From Plotosus lineatus (lineage: Eukaryota; Chordata; Actinopteri; Siluriformes; Plotosidae), in NCBI GenBank assembly GCA_024760905.1, contig CM045735.1, positions 31,345,749 to 31,409,748 on the forward strand: a stretch of 64,000 nt of DNA. Direction: 5' to 3'. Below the pieces are notes generated by a model that was not told where the DNA came from, did not search any database, and was given only the letters and a program-made list of their open reading frames with translations. This document shows, piece by piece, positions 25,201 through 40,400 of the stretch (the stretch's first letter is position 1; each line of letters begins with the position of its first letter). The position numbers and the translations under genes are program-made.

Positions 25201-28200
25201 GCCTCCCCACGACCCCAATTAGGATTAAGCTGTTCAGAAAATGAATGAATGACTGTGACCTACTGAAGTATGTGGATTTAATCACAAGGTAGTGTTTTGA
25301 GTAAAAGCCAGAGTAAGTTGAAAATGGTGTACCTGGACAAAAATGTGATGCCTCAAAAATAATACATCCTTCAAAGCAAAATATTCATTATAACCAAGTC
25401 CAAATATTCATGAACACAATCTATTCATTTTGAAATGCTTGTTTAAGAAAGGGTTAAATGTTCAAGTTTTTGTGAATTGGTGGAAATATCACATTTTATT
25501 TTTCTTTCTTCAAACCGCCTTTGGTTCATTGAGTACAGACGCTCCCCGACTTACGTTTTTAAGTGGTTCCAGAGGGCCGAACAGAAGTTGTTACAATGAC
25601 GTATGACGCTGTTCTATACATCCATAAATACCTTTACCGTATCTCAAACACCCCTAAATCAATTATTATAAACATAATATTGTAAAATAATACCAACATT
25701 CATTTCAAATAAGTCACTTATTTATACGGAGTCACTTTACATGAAGCTTAAAACAGCTAATCAATGCTTACAATATGTGAGGCGCTCAAAACTGAAAGTA
25801 GTGTACTTGCTGTGGGTTATACGGACTTCCGGTTTTTCAAGTGCGCAAGGGTGCCGTTGAACTCGTTTAGAACACAGCCTGCATTGATGTGAATCGCCAG
25901 CGGAGAGTTCTCTTTTCATTAATTTTACTCTTTGCTTAACTGAGTATGCATGGTAGATTGTGCTGATCTGAGCAGATAGTTAATTCATCTGTGTATGAGA
26001 CTTGCACCCATGCTAGTAGGCTTACGTTTCTGACCAACCATATTTGCTTAGGGTTGTAAAAGTCCGCAAAACGGTGTAAACACAGATCACAGAGACAATG
26101 GCTTAACACAAGGGTAACACGCTATACCTTCTTCTTTTCCTTTCGGCTGTTCCCTTCAGGAGTCGCCACAGCAAATGATCTGCCTCCATCTCTCCCTATC
26201 CTCTGCATCTTCTACTCTTACTCCAATGACGTTCATGTCCGCCTTCACCACTACATATGAAAAACGATGATATATATATATAACTGAACTGGGAAGAAGG
26301 AGGGGCACGTTCAGTCTGTCGTTTGTAAACAATGGACGTAGCGTCATGCGTCACTACGTCAGCGTACTACGTAGGGGTGTCTAAACTCAAAATTTGCCTT
26401 TTTTTTTTTGGAAAACAAAAACCCATAAAATGGATGAACGCAAGTCGGGGAGCGTCTGTATATGGATGATGGGGCGTTTCAAATGTGGACATTCAGAGAC
26501 TGGTTCTGTATCTGTAATTGATAATGTCAAAAGTAACATTTCCAGATGAATGATGGTGTTGTAACTCAGACAATTTTTATGCTATAATCATGCAATATAT
26601 CTCATTTTGAAGTGTGTTGAATTCTCTTTCTGAATAAGGTAAAAATTATAAGTGAACTTGCTTGATGTGAGGACTTTAAATGGTTTTAATTTCTTCTTTA
26701 TGACCCTGTACCTGGTCATAATTCTTTGTGATTTTTTTTTTTCTGTGCAGAAGGCAGCTCACCAATCACTACCCACAGCAATGAGCACAGGCAGAGGAAG
26801 CGTGTCCGCAATGAAGATGAGGCAAAGATGGTGGACTCCCGGCCAGACAAAATCAACAGGTACTTAAGATTTATAAATGCAAAATAAGGGAGCTTCGTCT
26901 TCAGTTTTTTTAAATCTTTCACTATCAAGTAGGGTGCCACAGACTATAATGGCAAAAAAAAAAAAATTGAAATATTTTTCAGTTTCCAACCCCTCGTTTT
27001 GTAACCACACCATAGCTGCCAACTAGTATGTAAAAAATGTACATAGTACGTTTTCTTGGGTCTAAGTAGGGAAATCCGTTTTTGGGTTGGATAATACGTA
27101 TTCGAATAATAATGCCGGTTATTTCGCAAAAAATCAACAAACCATAAACTTTCGCTATGAAGAATGTGAATAAGAAAATGTATGAGCCACTCCGAGTACC
27201 GTCCCTTGCCAAATTTAGCCACTTCACATTGTATGGGCACTGTTTATGCCGGAAGTTGGGCCATGAGCTAGCACGCATCTGTGAAGCAGTTGTGCAGCAC
27301 TGTAAGAGCAATGTGCATGAAAGGGCTTTACAATCTGAATTGATGGTAGGACCTGCTCAAACTTCGTTGATTTCTTTCACTTCAAAAACAGGAAATATCA
27401 AAGCTGAATGTTTGTTTGCAGCCTTTTATGTGGAGCATAACATCCCTCTTGCTGCTGCGGACCACATGGGCAAACTGCTCAAGTTGCAGATGTAAACAAG
27501 AGCGACAGCACTACCTTCAATTCCCTCAGATTCTTTTTCGCAAAGTTTCCAGTATTGATCAAAAATTGAAGACATAGATGAAGCTATCAGCAACCTTGAG
27601 ATGGAATTTAATGATTATTGCTCAACCAGTTTTAAAGAGGTACAAATGAGAATGTCAGCAGATGAGTTAGTTATGGTTCTCACTTTCCCACACTGTCAAA
27701 GGAGATGGGAAGCCCAGATTTCAAAAGTTGAGCCACTGCATATTAGGCATTTTATCAATTTCACATAGCAATGCTGAATGTGAAAGAATTTTCAGTCAGT
27801 TGAGGAAGAATAAGACAGACTTCAGGGGATCACAATCAGATGACATGCTGTCAGCCCTACTTATTCAAAAACCAAGAAGTAACACCTGTTATGAACAGAC
27901 ATTCACTGCCGCCTCCTTGCAGAGAGCAAAGGCTTCTACAAATGAAGCATTCAAAAAGGATCAGTTAGAAGAATGATAATAGCTTGGCTTTGGCATAACC
28001 TTCTCTGTCTGTACTAGTATACTTGTCAATCGGGGAAGTTTATTTTTAAGTGATACGATTGCTTTGTGGTGAGTAAAAATGCTTAGTACTAGTAAACTAC
28101 CCTGTATTGTTTTATTGCATTTCATGTGAATCACCTTAAAACATGTTGAAGCATGTTAATTTTAAAATAAAAATATGGGGTGGAAAGGGGGGTGTTTTGT

Positions 28201-29339
28201 ATCGATTTGATGCATTTTGATAGGCCGCTAGAGCAGAGTCTGTTTTTTGGTTTGGAAGAGTTGGCAGCTATGCCACACAAAGTTTCATAGAAGTATATGC
28301 ATATTTACTTGTAGCTCAATTGGCTGGTATCTTGTCATAGAGTAACTATATGTATTCAGCAGAACCTTATTTAATGGAACCATTTCTTTCTATTACATTA
28401 ATGGATTGTGTGCTTTATTTTATTGAAGTCAATATTCTTGCTTAGATCTGTTTTGTTGTTAGACATCATTTAACAAAACAACTACTGTGACAGCATAAAC
28501 ACATCACTGTTTAATATAGTGTTTATTCATTAGACACATGGCATACCACTGATTGAGTGGTAATAGGATAAGTGACTAAGTGTTATCTGGCCAATTAATA
28601 AAAATACGTGAAAAAGCTAGTATCTGGTTACAATGTTACAGTTAGCTAAAGTGTCTTTTTTTATTATTATTTATACAGTGGTACCTCACCTTACGAAATT
28701 AATCCGTTCCAGAGCTTTTTTCTTAACCTGGATTTTTCGTAAATCGAACCGCATTTTACATGTAAAATGTGTGATTTGTTCCAAGGCCCCCAATACTACC
28801 CCTAAACCCTTTAAAATTATAAAAGCATACCTTTTAAAACTTCCTTCTGCTTCAATATCGTACCGATGGTAGACGGGTTTGGCCATATTCCTTTGCGATA
28901 TCACTCGAGCCCGTTTCTTCTTCTCACTCGCACCGGAAATCACATGCGCGTGTGTGTTGACTGTCTTCTTAGCAGAGTTATAATTTTGCAAATGTTTATG
29001 AAAGGTTAAAAGCCTGAGTCAAGAAAAGCATTATGGGAGATGCAGCTCCGTAACAGTCAACGGGAAGGAACTGCGTTATCCCTCCTAGCCAATGGGAGGC
29101 CAGCGGGGCAGGATGTTGGGAGATAGGCAATGGGAGGGAGCAGCGTCAGCCCTCCTAGTCAATGGGAGGCCAGCGGGGCAGGATGTTTGAACGTCGTTGA
29201 TGGGAGAGCAGCTTGTGCATTGTTTGAATGGCGCGTTTGGCATGTTTCGTAAGGAGAACTTGTTTCGTATACAGAGACAAAAATGTTTTTCGTAACCTGA
29301 ATTTTTCATTTTCTGGGACAATCGTAACGTGAGGTACCA

Positions 29340-29371
<32 letters not shown>

Positions 29372-29396
29372 ATGTATGTGTGTGTGTGTGTGTGTA

Positions 29397-29465
<69 letters not shown>

Positions 29466-29620
29466 ATTAACACACACAGTGGGGCCAATAAGTATTTGGC
29501 AATGTAAAAATGTGCAAGTTTACCCATTTAAAAAGAGAAGAGAGGTTTGTAATTTTCATCATAGGTACGCATCAAACTTGAGACAGAATGTAAAAAAAAA
29601 AAAATCCAGGAAATCACATT

Positions 29621-29663
<43 letters not shown>

Positions 29664-32245
29664 AATTTATTTGTGAAAATGGGAGGCCAATAAGTATTGG
29701 GCAGCTAGAAAAGAAAGATTATTTCGGCCCCCACTCATTAACAGCATGAATGACACCTGTTTGAACTGATTAGATGCATAAGAGACCCCTTCAAACTCTC
29801 AGACTGCAGTCTTCACCAAGACCAGAGAGCTTTCCAAAGACACCAGAGATAAAATTGTACAACTGCACAAAGCTGGGATTAGTCAAACTGCAATTGGTAA
29901 ACAACTTTGTGAGAAAAGATCAACAGTTGGAAACGTTATTAGAAAATGGAAGAAGTATAACATCACTGACAACCTCCCTAAGAGTGGCGCTCCATGCAAG
30001 ATCTCACCTCGTGGGGTTCAAAGGATCCTGGGAACAGTGAGTAATCAGCCCAGAACTACACGGCAGGAACTGGTCAATGATTTGAAGACGGCAGGAACCA
30101 CCGTCACAAAGATGACAATAACTAACACACTACGTCGTCATGAGATGAAATCCTGCATTGCCCGAAAGGTTCCCGTACTAAACAAAAAACATGTAAAGGC
30201 CTGTTTGAAATATGCTTAAAGGCCATCTGGAAGATCCAGAGGAGGATTGGAAGAATGTGATGTGGTAAATAAAAGCACCTTGTTGTGCACCTGTCGGCCA
30301 CCATAAAGTACAACATTATTTTGAAAAGCCATGGAGCCGCACCAGAAAGGTGAAAGAGCCGCGGGTTGCCGACCCCTGGTATAGATCTACATGTAAATTT
30401 GATCTATAACTTAGAAGTTATAGCATGCAAAATATGTACATCATATTATATCATCTTTGTGATATTCAACTGTCATATAGTTGTGTGTAGTTTGGCCGTA
30501 AGCTGTGCGAGGGCACTGTGTCGCGAAGACGTAAACAGTGCAGCTTTGTTACAGCCATACAAATCAAGCAAGCGGAATTTCTTGAAAGCATGAGAATGAT
30601 GGAGAATGATTCATACAGGATTAATCATGAATAAAAGTTGCCGTTATTGTGAACTTTTAAAGCGTATTTGCGACTTACATTGCATAAATATTTGTAAGAA
30701 CATGATTTTGAATAAAGGATTTATATATCGCCAAAAGGTTCACTTGACAACTTTTTTTGTCGCCAGACCAAGATATTGTCCGTCATTAAACCGGCAATAT
30801 GGTAAACGGGGTTTTATATAGATCAGAGGGCGGGCCCTGGTAGGCTATCTGTTAACAATTGCAACTGTTTATAATTTACCTTGTGTTAGTTGTGTACGTT
30901 GTATTTAAGGTCTCTTGCTGAAAAAGTCCTTGATATTTCCTTGCCGCTTAGACATCGTAACAAACGTGTACAGTTGTTTATAAATAAGCTTATTTTGAAT
31001 CTGACATTTGTTGAAACTAAGAAATGCACATAAATGCAAATCGAGCCCAGCCTCGAAAACAAAACCGGGGGGGGGGATCTCGGTCCCAATTAACCATGGA
31101 GTGTGTGTGTGTGTGTGTGTGTGTGTGCATTTTATATGACAAGCATATGCAGACGTGCCCCAACTTACGAATGAGTTACGTTCCGGATGGCTGTTTGTTA
31201 GATGAATTTGTTCGTAAGTCATTACCGGGTGTTCTTTAGAGGGGAACATGTATTTAAACCTTGTATAAGTAACCTATACGAGTTTGTACCGTATACAATC
31301 TCTCTCTACATAGTCCTTTTATTTCATTCTATTGAATTGATCATTTATTGGTACAAGGTGCAAACCGAAATGCACCATAAGTTATCAAGCTTACTGTGAC
31401 GTCAGTAACTTTCAGCCAGACCCAAAATGCAAGAGACGGAGTAGGATGAACATGGGAGAGAGTTTGTTACAGTGGAGGCACTTAAGCAAGGTGAAAATGT
31501 AGTCACTGCTAGTGACAAGGAGAAACATGGAAACTTTAGATACGGGCAACTACGGAGCGGGAACCGGTCGAGTGCGGAGCTGAACCCAGGAGCCAGAGAG
31601 ATCACTGGAAAACAGGGACGTGAAGAGGAACAATCTTCTAGCACCGGGATGAGCATGCTGCTCATCTTTATAGCACAGTAGATGGGGAAACAATGTCAGG
31701 ACACTTTATTAAAATTCTTTACAAAACGTAGTACACACAAACTAAAAAGATATATAAATTTTTTTTAAATTAAATTAAACCCACATAATGGGTATAATAA
31801 ACATTAAAATGCTAAATATAAAACTATTCAATTCTAAAATGAACACTTGTACATTATCAATATTATGTCCCGTGTTTAAACTCCTTGTTCCTCTCAAGCA
31901 CAGCACAGCTGATCTGATCAGATTTACAGATAGTTTCACTCTTATCCAGTTCATACTGGAGTCAACTTGTTTCTTCTTTGAATGTTTTGACGCGAGTTCA
32001 GAAATGAATCCTTCTGCTTGTAAAGCACGGTAGATTGGTGAGTAGGGTCAAATGTGCGCATTGAGATCCACCCGTGTGTCTGCCACGCCCCTCTGCTGGA
32101 CCCTAATCGAATTTTACATGTACCTCAGGATATTTGATATATCTTTTTATAGATTTTTTTTCTACCTGTTCTTCAATTTCATTTCACTTTCATTCTTGAC
32201 CTCGCACAGCCCTGTTCAGATGGCCGGATGTTTGTAAGTAAAGTC

Positions 32246-32330
<85 letters not shown>

Positions 32331-35300
32331 ATATATGTATGTATATGTATATGTGTGTGTGTATATATGTATGTATATGTATATATGTGTGTGTATATAT
32401 GTATATATGTGTGTATATATGTGTATATATGTATGTATATGTATATATGTGTATATATATGTATATATATATATATATGTGTGTATATGTATATGTATAT
32501 ATGTGTGTGTGTGTGTGTGTGCACATGCTTCTCCACCTCTTTTCTACACCCTCCATTGCTCTGGATTGTTGAGCCTAAGTACTTAAAATCCTCCACCTTC
32601 ATTATCTCTGCTCCCTGTAACCTCACCATGCCTCTTGGGTCCTTGTCATTCACACGCACATGCATTCTGTCTTCCTGAGGCTAACCTTTATTCTCCTCCT
32701 TTCCAGGGCATACCTCCACCTCTCTAGATTTTCCTGCACTTGTTCTCTGCTCTTACTACAGATCAGTGTCATCTGCAAACATCATGGTCCATGGGGAATC
32801 TTGTCTCACTTCATCTGTCAGCCTGTCCATCACCATAGCAAACAAGAAGGGGCTCAGAGCTGACCCTTGATACAATCCCACCTCAACCTCGAACTCTTCT
32901 CACACCGACAGCACACCTCACCACAGTCTTGCATCTCTCATACATGTCCTGCACCAGTCTAACATACTTCTCTGCCACTCCAGACTTCCTCATGCAATAC
33001 CACAGTTCCTCTCTCAGCACCCGTCATATACTTTCTCCAGATCCACAAAGGCACAATGCAGCTCTCTGACAATCTCTGTACTTCTCTATTAACATCCTCA
33101 AAGCAAACACTGCATTGGTGGTGCTCTTTCTTGGCATGAAACTAAACTGTTGTTCACAAATACTGCCCTTAGTCTAGCTTCCGCTATGCTTTCCCATAAC
33201 TTCATCGTATGGTTCATCAACTTTTTCCCCCTGTAGTTGCCACAACTCTGCGTGTCTCCCTTGTTCTTAAAAATGGGCACCAGCACACTTCTCCATTCCT
33301 CTGGCATTTGCTCACTCACGAAGACCTTGTTGAATGTTCTCATCAGAAAATCTACTGCTACCTCTCCTAGACCCTTCCAGACCTCCACTGGTATGTCATC
33401 AGGACCAACTGCCTTTCCACTCTTCATCCTCTTCAATGCCCTCCTCACTTCACCCTTACTAATCTTTGCTACTCCCTGGACCTGAACAGTCACCTCTTCT
33501 ACCGTTTTGTTCGCTCTCATTTTCCTCATTCATCATCTCTTCAAAGTACTCAGTGGTGTAGTGGTAAAAAAAAAAAAAAAAAATGTGGATAAACTGTAAA
33601 AAAATGAATGAAACTGCAGAGTAGCCTAACTCGATGGCATTGGGGCGTTTGGGGGGGTCTCCCCCAGGAAAAATCTTTGAATTTTGGGCTTGTAGAAGGC
33701 ATTTAGTCATTTTTAGGGTACAAAAGTGCCTTCACATACAACACATTTTGAATTTTGATCTAGAAAATTATTTGAAACTTAAATCTAGATGTAGTAAAAG
33801 CAACTACAATTTTAATGTTCAAAAGTAACAGATGTAAAATACACAGCACCTTCAAAAACATGTCACTGTATGGACTAAACTAGAAAATACAAACCTTCAA
33901 AACATGTATTTAGTAAAACTAGATTTCCTTCTTGCATATGTCACCTTATATAATGAAATTGTACATTTTAACTCTCCCATGTAATTTCAAATGGATGAAA
34001 TGGAAATGTTTCATGTTATTCATATTTAACTACCAATATAAATAAATACATACAAATATTTACATACATACACATGCTTTTACGTACATGTACATGGTAT
34101 ACATACGTGTGTGTGAAAGTGTGATAGTATAGCCTAATATAGCATGTATAGTTTATAATCTCTGCAAAGCCGTCAGTGTGTTTGTCCCTTGCTAAAAGGG
34201 TTGTGACAGGAAGGACATCCGACGTAAAAGCCCATGCCGAATCAGATGATTTGCTGTGGCGACTCGAGAACGGGAAAAAGCCGAAAAGAAGATATATAAT
34301 ACAGGCCTATGTGTAAAGGCTACGTTAGACCTAAGCAACTAGCCAGTAGCCTGCACAGGCTACACCACTGCGGCAATGCTGCCACGGGCTAGTTAATTAT
34401 ACAGATCTAGTCACTCCACAAGCATTATGTTTCGTATTCTCTATCTATAGACATTTTATGCAAAATTATAAAATCTTTTCACTAACAGGTTAATTGCTCA
34501 ACGCTATATATAATGCTGGAAAGGTCTGCAATACCATATATAAATATAATGCGGCATGCCAACATTATATTTGGCAACATTTGAATGGGTTTATATCATG
34601 TTTAGAGACAGGTAGGAGAATACTTGGTGTGTCATCTGGAAGGAGAGTAGATAAGGAGACTTGGTGGTGGAATGAGGAAGTGCAGAAGTGTGTACAAAGG
34701 AAGAGGTTAGCTAAGAAGAAGTGGGACATAGAGAGGACCGAAGAGAGTAAACAGGAGTACGGGGAGACACAGCGTAAGGCGAAGGTAGTGGTGTCAAAGG
34801 CCAAACAGAAGGCGTATGATTTGTATGCTTTGTTGGAAAGTAAAGAGGGAGAAATTTATTTGTACAGGATGGCACAGCAGAGAAGTAGAGATGGGAAGGA
34901 TGTGCAGCTAGTTATAGTGATTAAGGACAGAGAGGGAAATGTGTTGACTGATGTCAGAAGTGTGCTGGGAAGGTGGAAAGAGTAATTTGAAGAGCTGATG
35001 AATCAGGAAAAAAAGAGTAGAAGAGGTGACTGTTGAGGACCAGGAAGTAGCAAAGATTAGTAAGGGTGAAGGTTGCACAGCTTAGAGGGAACATTGGTCC
35101 CTTGTCGAGTATTAAGTTGCTCAACGATTTATGAGGCAAAATTAAGTGAGTAAACTACTAGCTGCTGATTAAAAAAAAAAAAAAAAAAAATGTGGGTAAA
35201 CGCAGTTTACGTGCGTATAGGCAGGACGACAGCACTGAAAGTACACTTTCCATCTTCCCAGCACACTTCTGTCATCAATCAATACATTTCCCTCTCTGTC

Positions 35301-37438
35301 CTTAATCACTCTAACTTGCTGCATGTCCTTCCCATCTCTATTTCTCTGCTTCCAACCTGTATAAATCATTTTTCCCCCTCTTTACTGTCCAACCTATCAA
35401 AGTCATCATGTTTGGCCTTTGACACCGCTACCTTCGCTTTACGCCGTGTCTCCCTGTACTTCTGTTTACTCTATTCGGTCCTCTCTATGTCCCACTTCTT
35501 CTTAGCAAACCCTTTCCTTTGTACACACTCCTGCACTTCCTGATTCCACCATCAAGTCTCCTTATCTACTCTCCTTCCAGAGGACACACCAAGTATTCTA
35601 CCTGTCTCCCTGATCACATTAGTTGTAGTTTTCCAGTCATCTGGAAGCACTTCCTGACCACCCAAAGCCTGTTTCAACTCCTACTTGAAGACAACACGAC
35701 ATTTTTTCCTTTTTCAGCTTCCACCACTTTCTCTTCTGCTCTGCCTTTGCCTTCTTGACCTTCCTCACCATCAGCGTCATCCTTCACACCACCATCCTGT
35801 GCTGTTTGGCAACATTCTCACCCACTACTACTTTGCAGTCACTGACTTCCTTTAAATTACATCGCCTGTACAAGATGTAGTCTACTTGTGTGCTCCTACC
35901 TCCGCTTTTATAAGTCACTCTATGCTCCTCTCTCTTCTGGAAGAAAGTCTTCACCTTAGCCAGTTCCATCCTTTTTACAAAATCTATCAACATCTGTGTT
36001 CCTGTCCTGGATACCAAACCTGCCTATCATTTTCTCGTCCCCTCTGTTGCCTGCACCAACATGTCCATTGAAGTCTGCAGAAATTACCACTGTTTCATCT
36101 CTGGGGGTACTCTGCATCACTTCATCTAATTCACTCCAGAATCTCTCCTTCTCTTCTAGCTCACATCCTACCTGTGGGGCATAAGCAATAACAACAATGA
36201 ACATTATGCCTTCAATTTCTAACTTGAAACTCATCACTCTGTCTGACACTCTTTTCACTTCTAGAACATTCCTTACCAACCCCTCCTTCAAGATGACTCC
36301 TCCTCCATTTCTCTTCTCATCCACGCCTTGATAAAACAGCTTAAAACCTGCTCGTAAGCTTCTAGCCTTGCTACCTTTCCACCTGGTCTCCTGAACACAC
36401 AGTATGTCCACCTTCCTCCTCTGCATTCATGTCGGCCAGCTCTCTACCTTTTCTTTGCATAGTTCCAACATTCAAAGTCCCTACTCTCAGACCTAGACTC
36501 ATGCCTTTCCTCTTCTCTCTCCGCCTCTGGACACGCCTCCCGCCTCTCCTTCGACCAACAGTAGTCCAATTTTCACCAGCACCCTGTTGGTTAACAGCAC
36601 TGATGGCGGTTGTTGTTAACCCAGGCTTCAACCGATCTGGTATGGAATTCGTTTTTATCATTCGCATAACAATTTTGGCACAAGTTTTACGCCGGCTGCC
36701 CCTCCTTTTGTAATCCCCTGCATTTATCTGTGCTTTGGTGTGAGGGTGAACACTGTCTTTTGCCCCCCTTATGGCTACATTTAACCAAACTACTTGCATG
36801 AAGTGCTGAAAGTAAACAGAAAACAGTATACTGTAAATTAAAAAAAAAGACCCCTTACTTTTCCCTCCCTTTAAACATTTTCCCGGAAGTAAAATCAAGC
36901 CAATCAACACTGTCAACTTTAGCACATGGCACATTGAACCAATCAGCACGAACAAAACAAAAGCAGATAGCCAGGAACGTTTTGTAACTTTATGAAGTTA
37001 GTGAGCAGGAGAATCGGGTGAAAAATCCTCGTCATCACTTTCTGATAGGTCCATATCTGGCTCATCGCTCCATTCATTCAGAGCATACGATACTTTTGCT
37101 ATAGCAGTTTCTAATGATTTATCGGTTGTTGGACATTTGCCAAGAGAAAACGTCAAAATATTTTCCTGGTTTTTTTTTTTTTTTTTTTTTTTTTTTGAGC
37201 AGAGCGAAACAAGCAAATGTATTGTTACTGATGAACATTATTAGACACTATATACATTCCCCAGTGGCAGGGGGTCGTGAAATACCATATAAACTCACTT
37301 TTACATGCACTGATCGCCTCATTTTACGGTTGCAGAGAAAGATCGAATAAAATTGCTAAGTTTGATCTACGATTGTGCGACCAATACACATGGGCGGTTA
37401 TTAGACATGAGAGAAACACTGGGGCCGGTGCTGTTTAC

Positions 37439-37481
<43 letters not shown>

Positions 37482-40400
37482 TATAAAATCTCGATCATAT
37501 TCAATGTAATAAGCGCCTTGCTCCAATAAAATGACAGAACAAAACAGTAGAAGAGGTGACTGTTGAGGACCAGGAAGTAGCAAAGATTAGTAAGGGTGAA
37601 GTGATGAGGGCATTGAAGAGGATGAAGACTGGAAAGGCAGTTGGTCTTGATGACATATCTGTGGAGGTATGGAAGTGTCTAGGAGAGGTAGCAGTAGATT
37701 TTCTGATAAGAACATTCAACAAGGTCTTCGAGAGTGAGAGGATGCTGGAGGAATGGAGAAGTGTGCTGATGCCCATTTTTAAGAACAAGTGAGACATGCA
37801 GAGTTGTGGCAACTACAGCGGGATAAAGTTGATGAGCCATACGATGAAGTTATGGGAAAGAATAGTGGAAGCTAGACTAAGGGCAGAGGTCAGCATTTGT
37901 GAACAACAGTTTAGTTTCATGCCAAGAAAGAGCACCACAGATGCAGTGTTTGCCTTGAGGATGTTCATAGAGAAGTACAGAGAAGGTTAGAGGGCGCTTC
38001 ATTGTGCCTTTGTGGATCTGGAGAAAGTATATGACCGGTTGCTGAGAGAGGAACTGTGGTATTGCATGAGGAAGTCTGGAGTGGCAGAGAAGTATGTTAA
38101 TGTGGTGCAGGACATGTATGAGAGATGCAAGACTGTGGTGAGGTGTGCTGTCGGTGTGACCGAAGAATTCAAGGTGGGATTGCATCAAGGGTCAGCTCTG
38201 AGCCCTTTCTTGTTTGCTATGGTAATGGACAGGCTGACAGATGAAGTGAGGCAAGATTCCCCATGGACTATGATGTTTGAAGATGACGTTGTGATCTGTA
38301 GTGAGAGCAGAGAACAAGTGGAGGAAAATCTAGCGAGGTGGAGGTATGCCCTGGAAAGAGGAATGAAAGTTAGCCTCAGAAAGACAGAATACATTTGTGT
38401 GTGAACGACAAGGACCCAAGAGGCATGGTGAGGTTACAGGGAGCAGAGATAAAGAAGGTGGAGGATTTTAAGTTCTTAGGCTCAACAATCCAGAGCAATG
38501 GACAGTGTGGAAAAGAGGTGAAGAAGCGTGTGCAGGCAGGTTGGAATGGTTGGAGAAAAGTGTCCGGTGTGATTGGGATAGGAAGGTATCGGCAAGAATA
38601 AAAGGAAAAGTGTACAAGATGGTGTTGAGGCCAGCAATGTTGTATGGTTTAGAAACAGTGGCTCTGGGAAAAAGACAGGAGGCTCAGCTGGAGGTAGCAG
38701 AGAAGAAAATGTTGATGTTTTGGAGACAAAGTCAGAGAGGCTAGATTGAGATGGTTTGGACATGTTCAGAGGAGGGATGGTGAGTGTATTGGTAGTAGGA
38801 TGCTGAGGTTGGAACTACCAGACAGAGGGCTTAGAGGAAGACCAAAGAGAAGATTTATGGCTGTGGTGAAGGAGGACATGAAGGTCGTTGGTGTAAGAGA
38901 AGACGATCCAGAGGATAGGGTGAGATGGAGGCAGATGATTCACTGTGGCGATCCCTGAAGGGAACAGTTGAAAGGAAAAGAAGCTATATATAATTTTAAA
39001 AAAAAAATCTGATCATTGCTGAATTTGAAATACAGTGGTACCTCACCTTACAAAATTAATGCGTTCCAGTGCTTTTTGCCTAACCTGGATTTTTCGGAAG
39101 TTGAACCACATTTTGCATGTAAAACGTGTGATTTGTTCTAAGGCTCCCGATACTACCCCATAAACCCTTTAAAAATGATAAAAGTACACCAATTTTGTAT
39201 GATGTGTGTTAAAAGTAAAAAATTATTTATTAAAACATTTTATTAACATATTCTACCATTTTACCGGTGGTTGCTGGTCCGAAGAACCCTCACCCCACCC
39301 TCCTTCACTCAGTCCTTAAATATGGCGGTTGCTTTTTCCGAATTAATCGCCTTCGTCAGTGTATCTCCCGCAATTTTTTTCCTCCTTCATCCAAAGGAGT
39401 AACAGTCTCTCTCGTCGTTCAGTGACGACATCTTTTTCGATATCACAGTGGGGCCTTTCGAAGGGGTCGTCGCTTTTAAGGCCTCCTTCTGCTTCAATAT
39501 CGTTCCAGTTGTCGAGTGGTTTCAGCCATACTCCTTTGAGATTTCACTCAACCGCATCCCACTTTCATATTTTTTTTAATCATCTCCTGTTTTACTTTTA
39601 TTGATAATGGAGCCCGCTTCTTCTTTTCAGTCTCTCTTGGAATCACTTTCTTGGGGCTCATGATTAATAATGAAAAACAATGATGCAAGGAGCACACTCA
39701 AAAAACCTCACAAACCAATAGTACAACTCTCCTTCACGCGTGTGACGAACAATGGGTCGAAGGCACATGGAAAGCATTATGGGTACAGTACTGTATTATG
39801 GAGATTCAGCTCCTTACTAGCCAGTGGGAGGTCAACGGGGCGGGGTGTTGGGAGACAACCAATGGGAAAGCAACTTGCGCATTGATTGAATGACACATTT
39901 GAATTTTTGAGATGGCGCTTTCGTAACGTGAACTTGTTTCGTATCCAGAGACAAAAATTTTAGGAGAATGTGTTTCGAAACTTGAATTTTTCGTTTGGTG
40001 AGACTTTCGTAAAGTGAGGTATGACTGTATAGTATTGGTCTAGTGGTACACAGTTGTTGTTTTCAGAAATGATGGCTTGTTCCTGTTGTAGTCTGCCAAA
40101 GGAGGAGTGTAGATTGGAGGAACTCTGGAAAGAACTTTCTTCAAATCAACAAGTGATTTCTGCGGGTTTCTATTTTTGATGATTTTTGCGATTGTATATT
40201 TTTGTTAAATTTAACAATAGATACCATTTCAGGTGTTTGCAGAATATTACACATAATTTTGTCACTTTGGGATGATTTGAGCTACCAGTATTTTCCGTAT
40301 TTATCCATATATTTTCCGTATATTATCAGTATTACCGTATTTTCTGGACTATACGCTGCTCCGGCGTACAAGTCTCACTGGCCAAAAAAAATGCATAATA

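Noticed and set aside
29085..29527. Frames of 73-130 codons over the microsatellite at 29.4 kb
   Set aside because: Low-complexity repeat translation.
31400..31690. Possible LTR retrotransposon
   Set aside because: GC-richer repeat-like sequence, but no LTR pair, primer-binding site, protease or RT was visible, so it is left unassigned.
32179..32678. Long frames of Tyr-Ile-Cys-Val or His-Thr repeats on both strands
   Set aside because: Translation of a simple (GT)n/(AT)n repeat, not a gene.
34503..38994. Apparent 12-bp duplication GCTATATATAAT at both sides of LINE L5
   Set aside because: AT-rich low-complexity match, and about 90 bp of non-LINE sequence lies between the left copy and the element; chance cannot be excluded.
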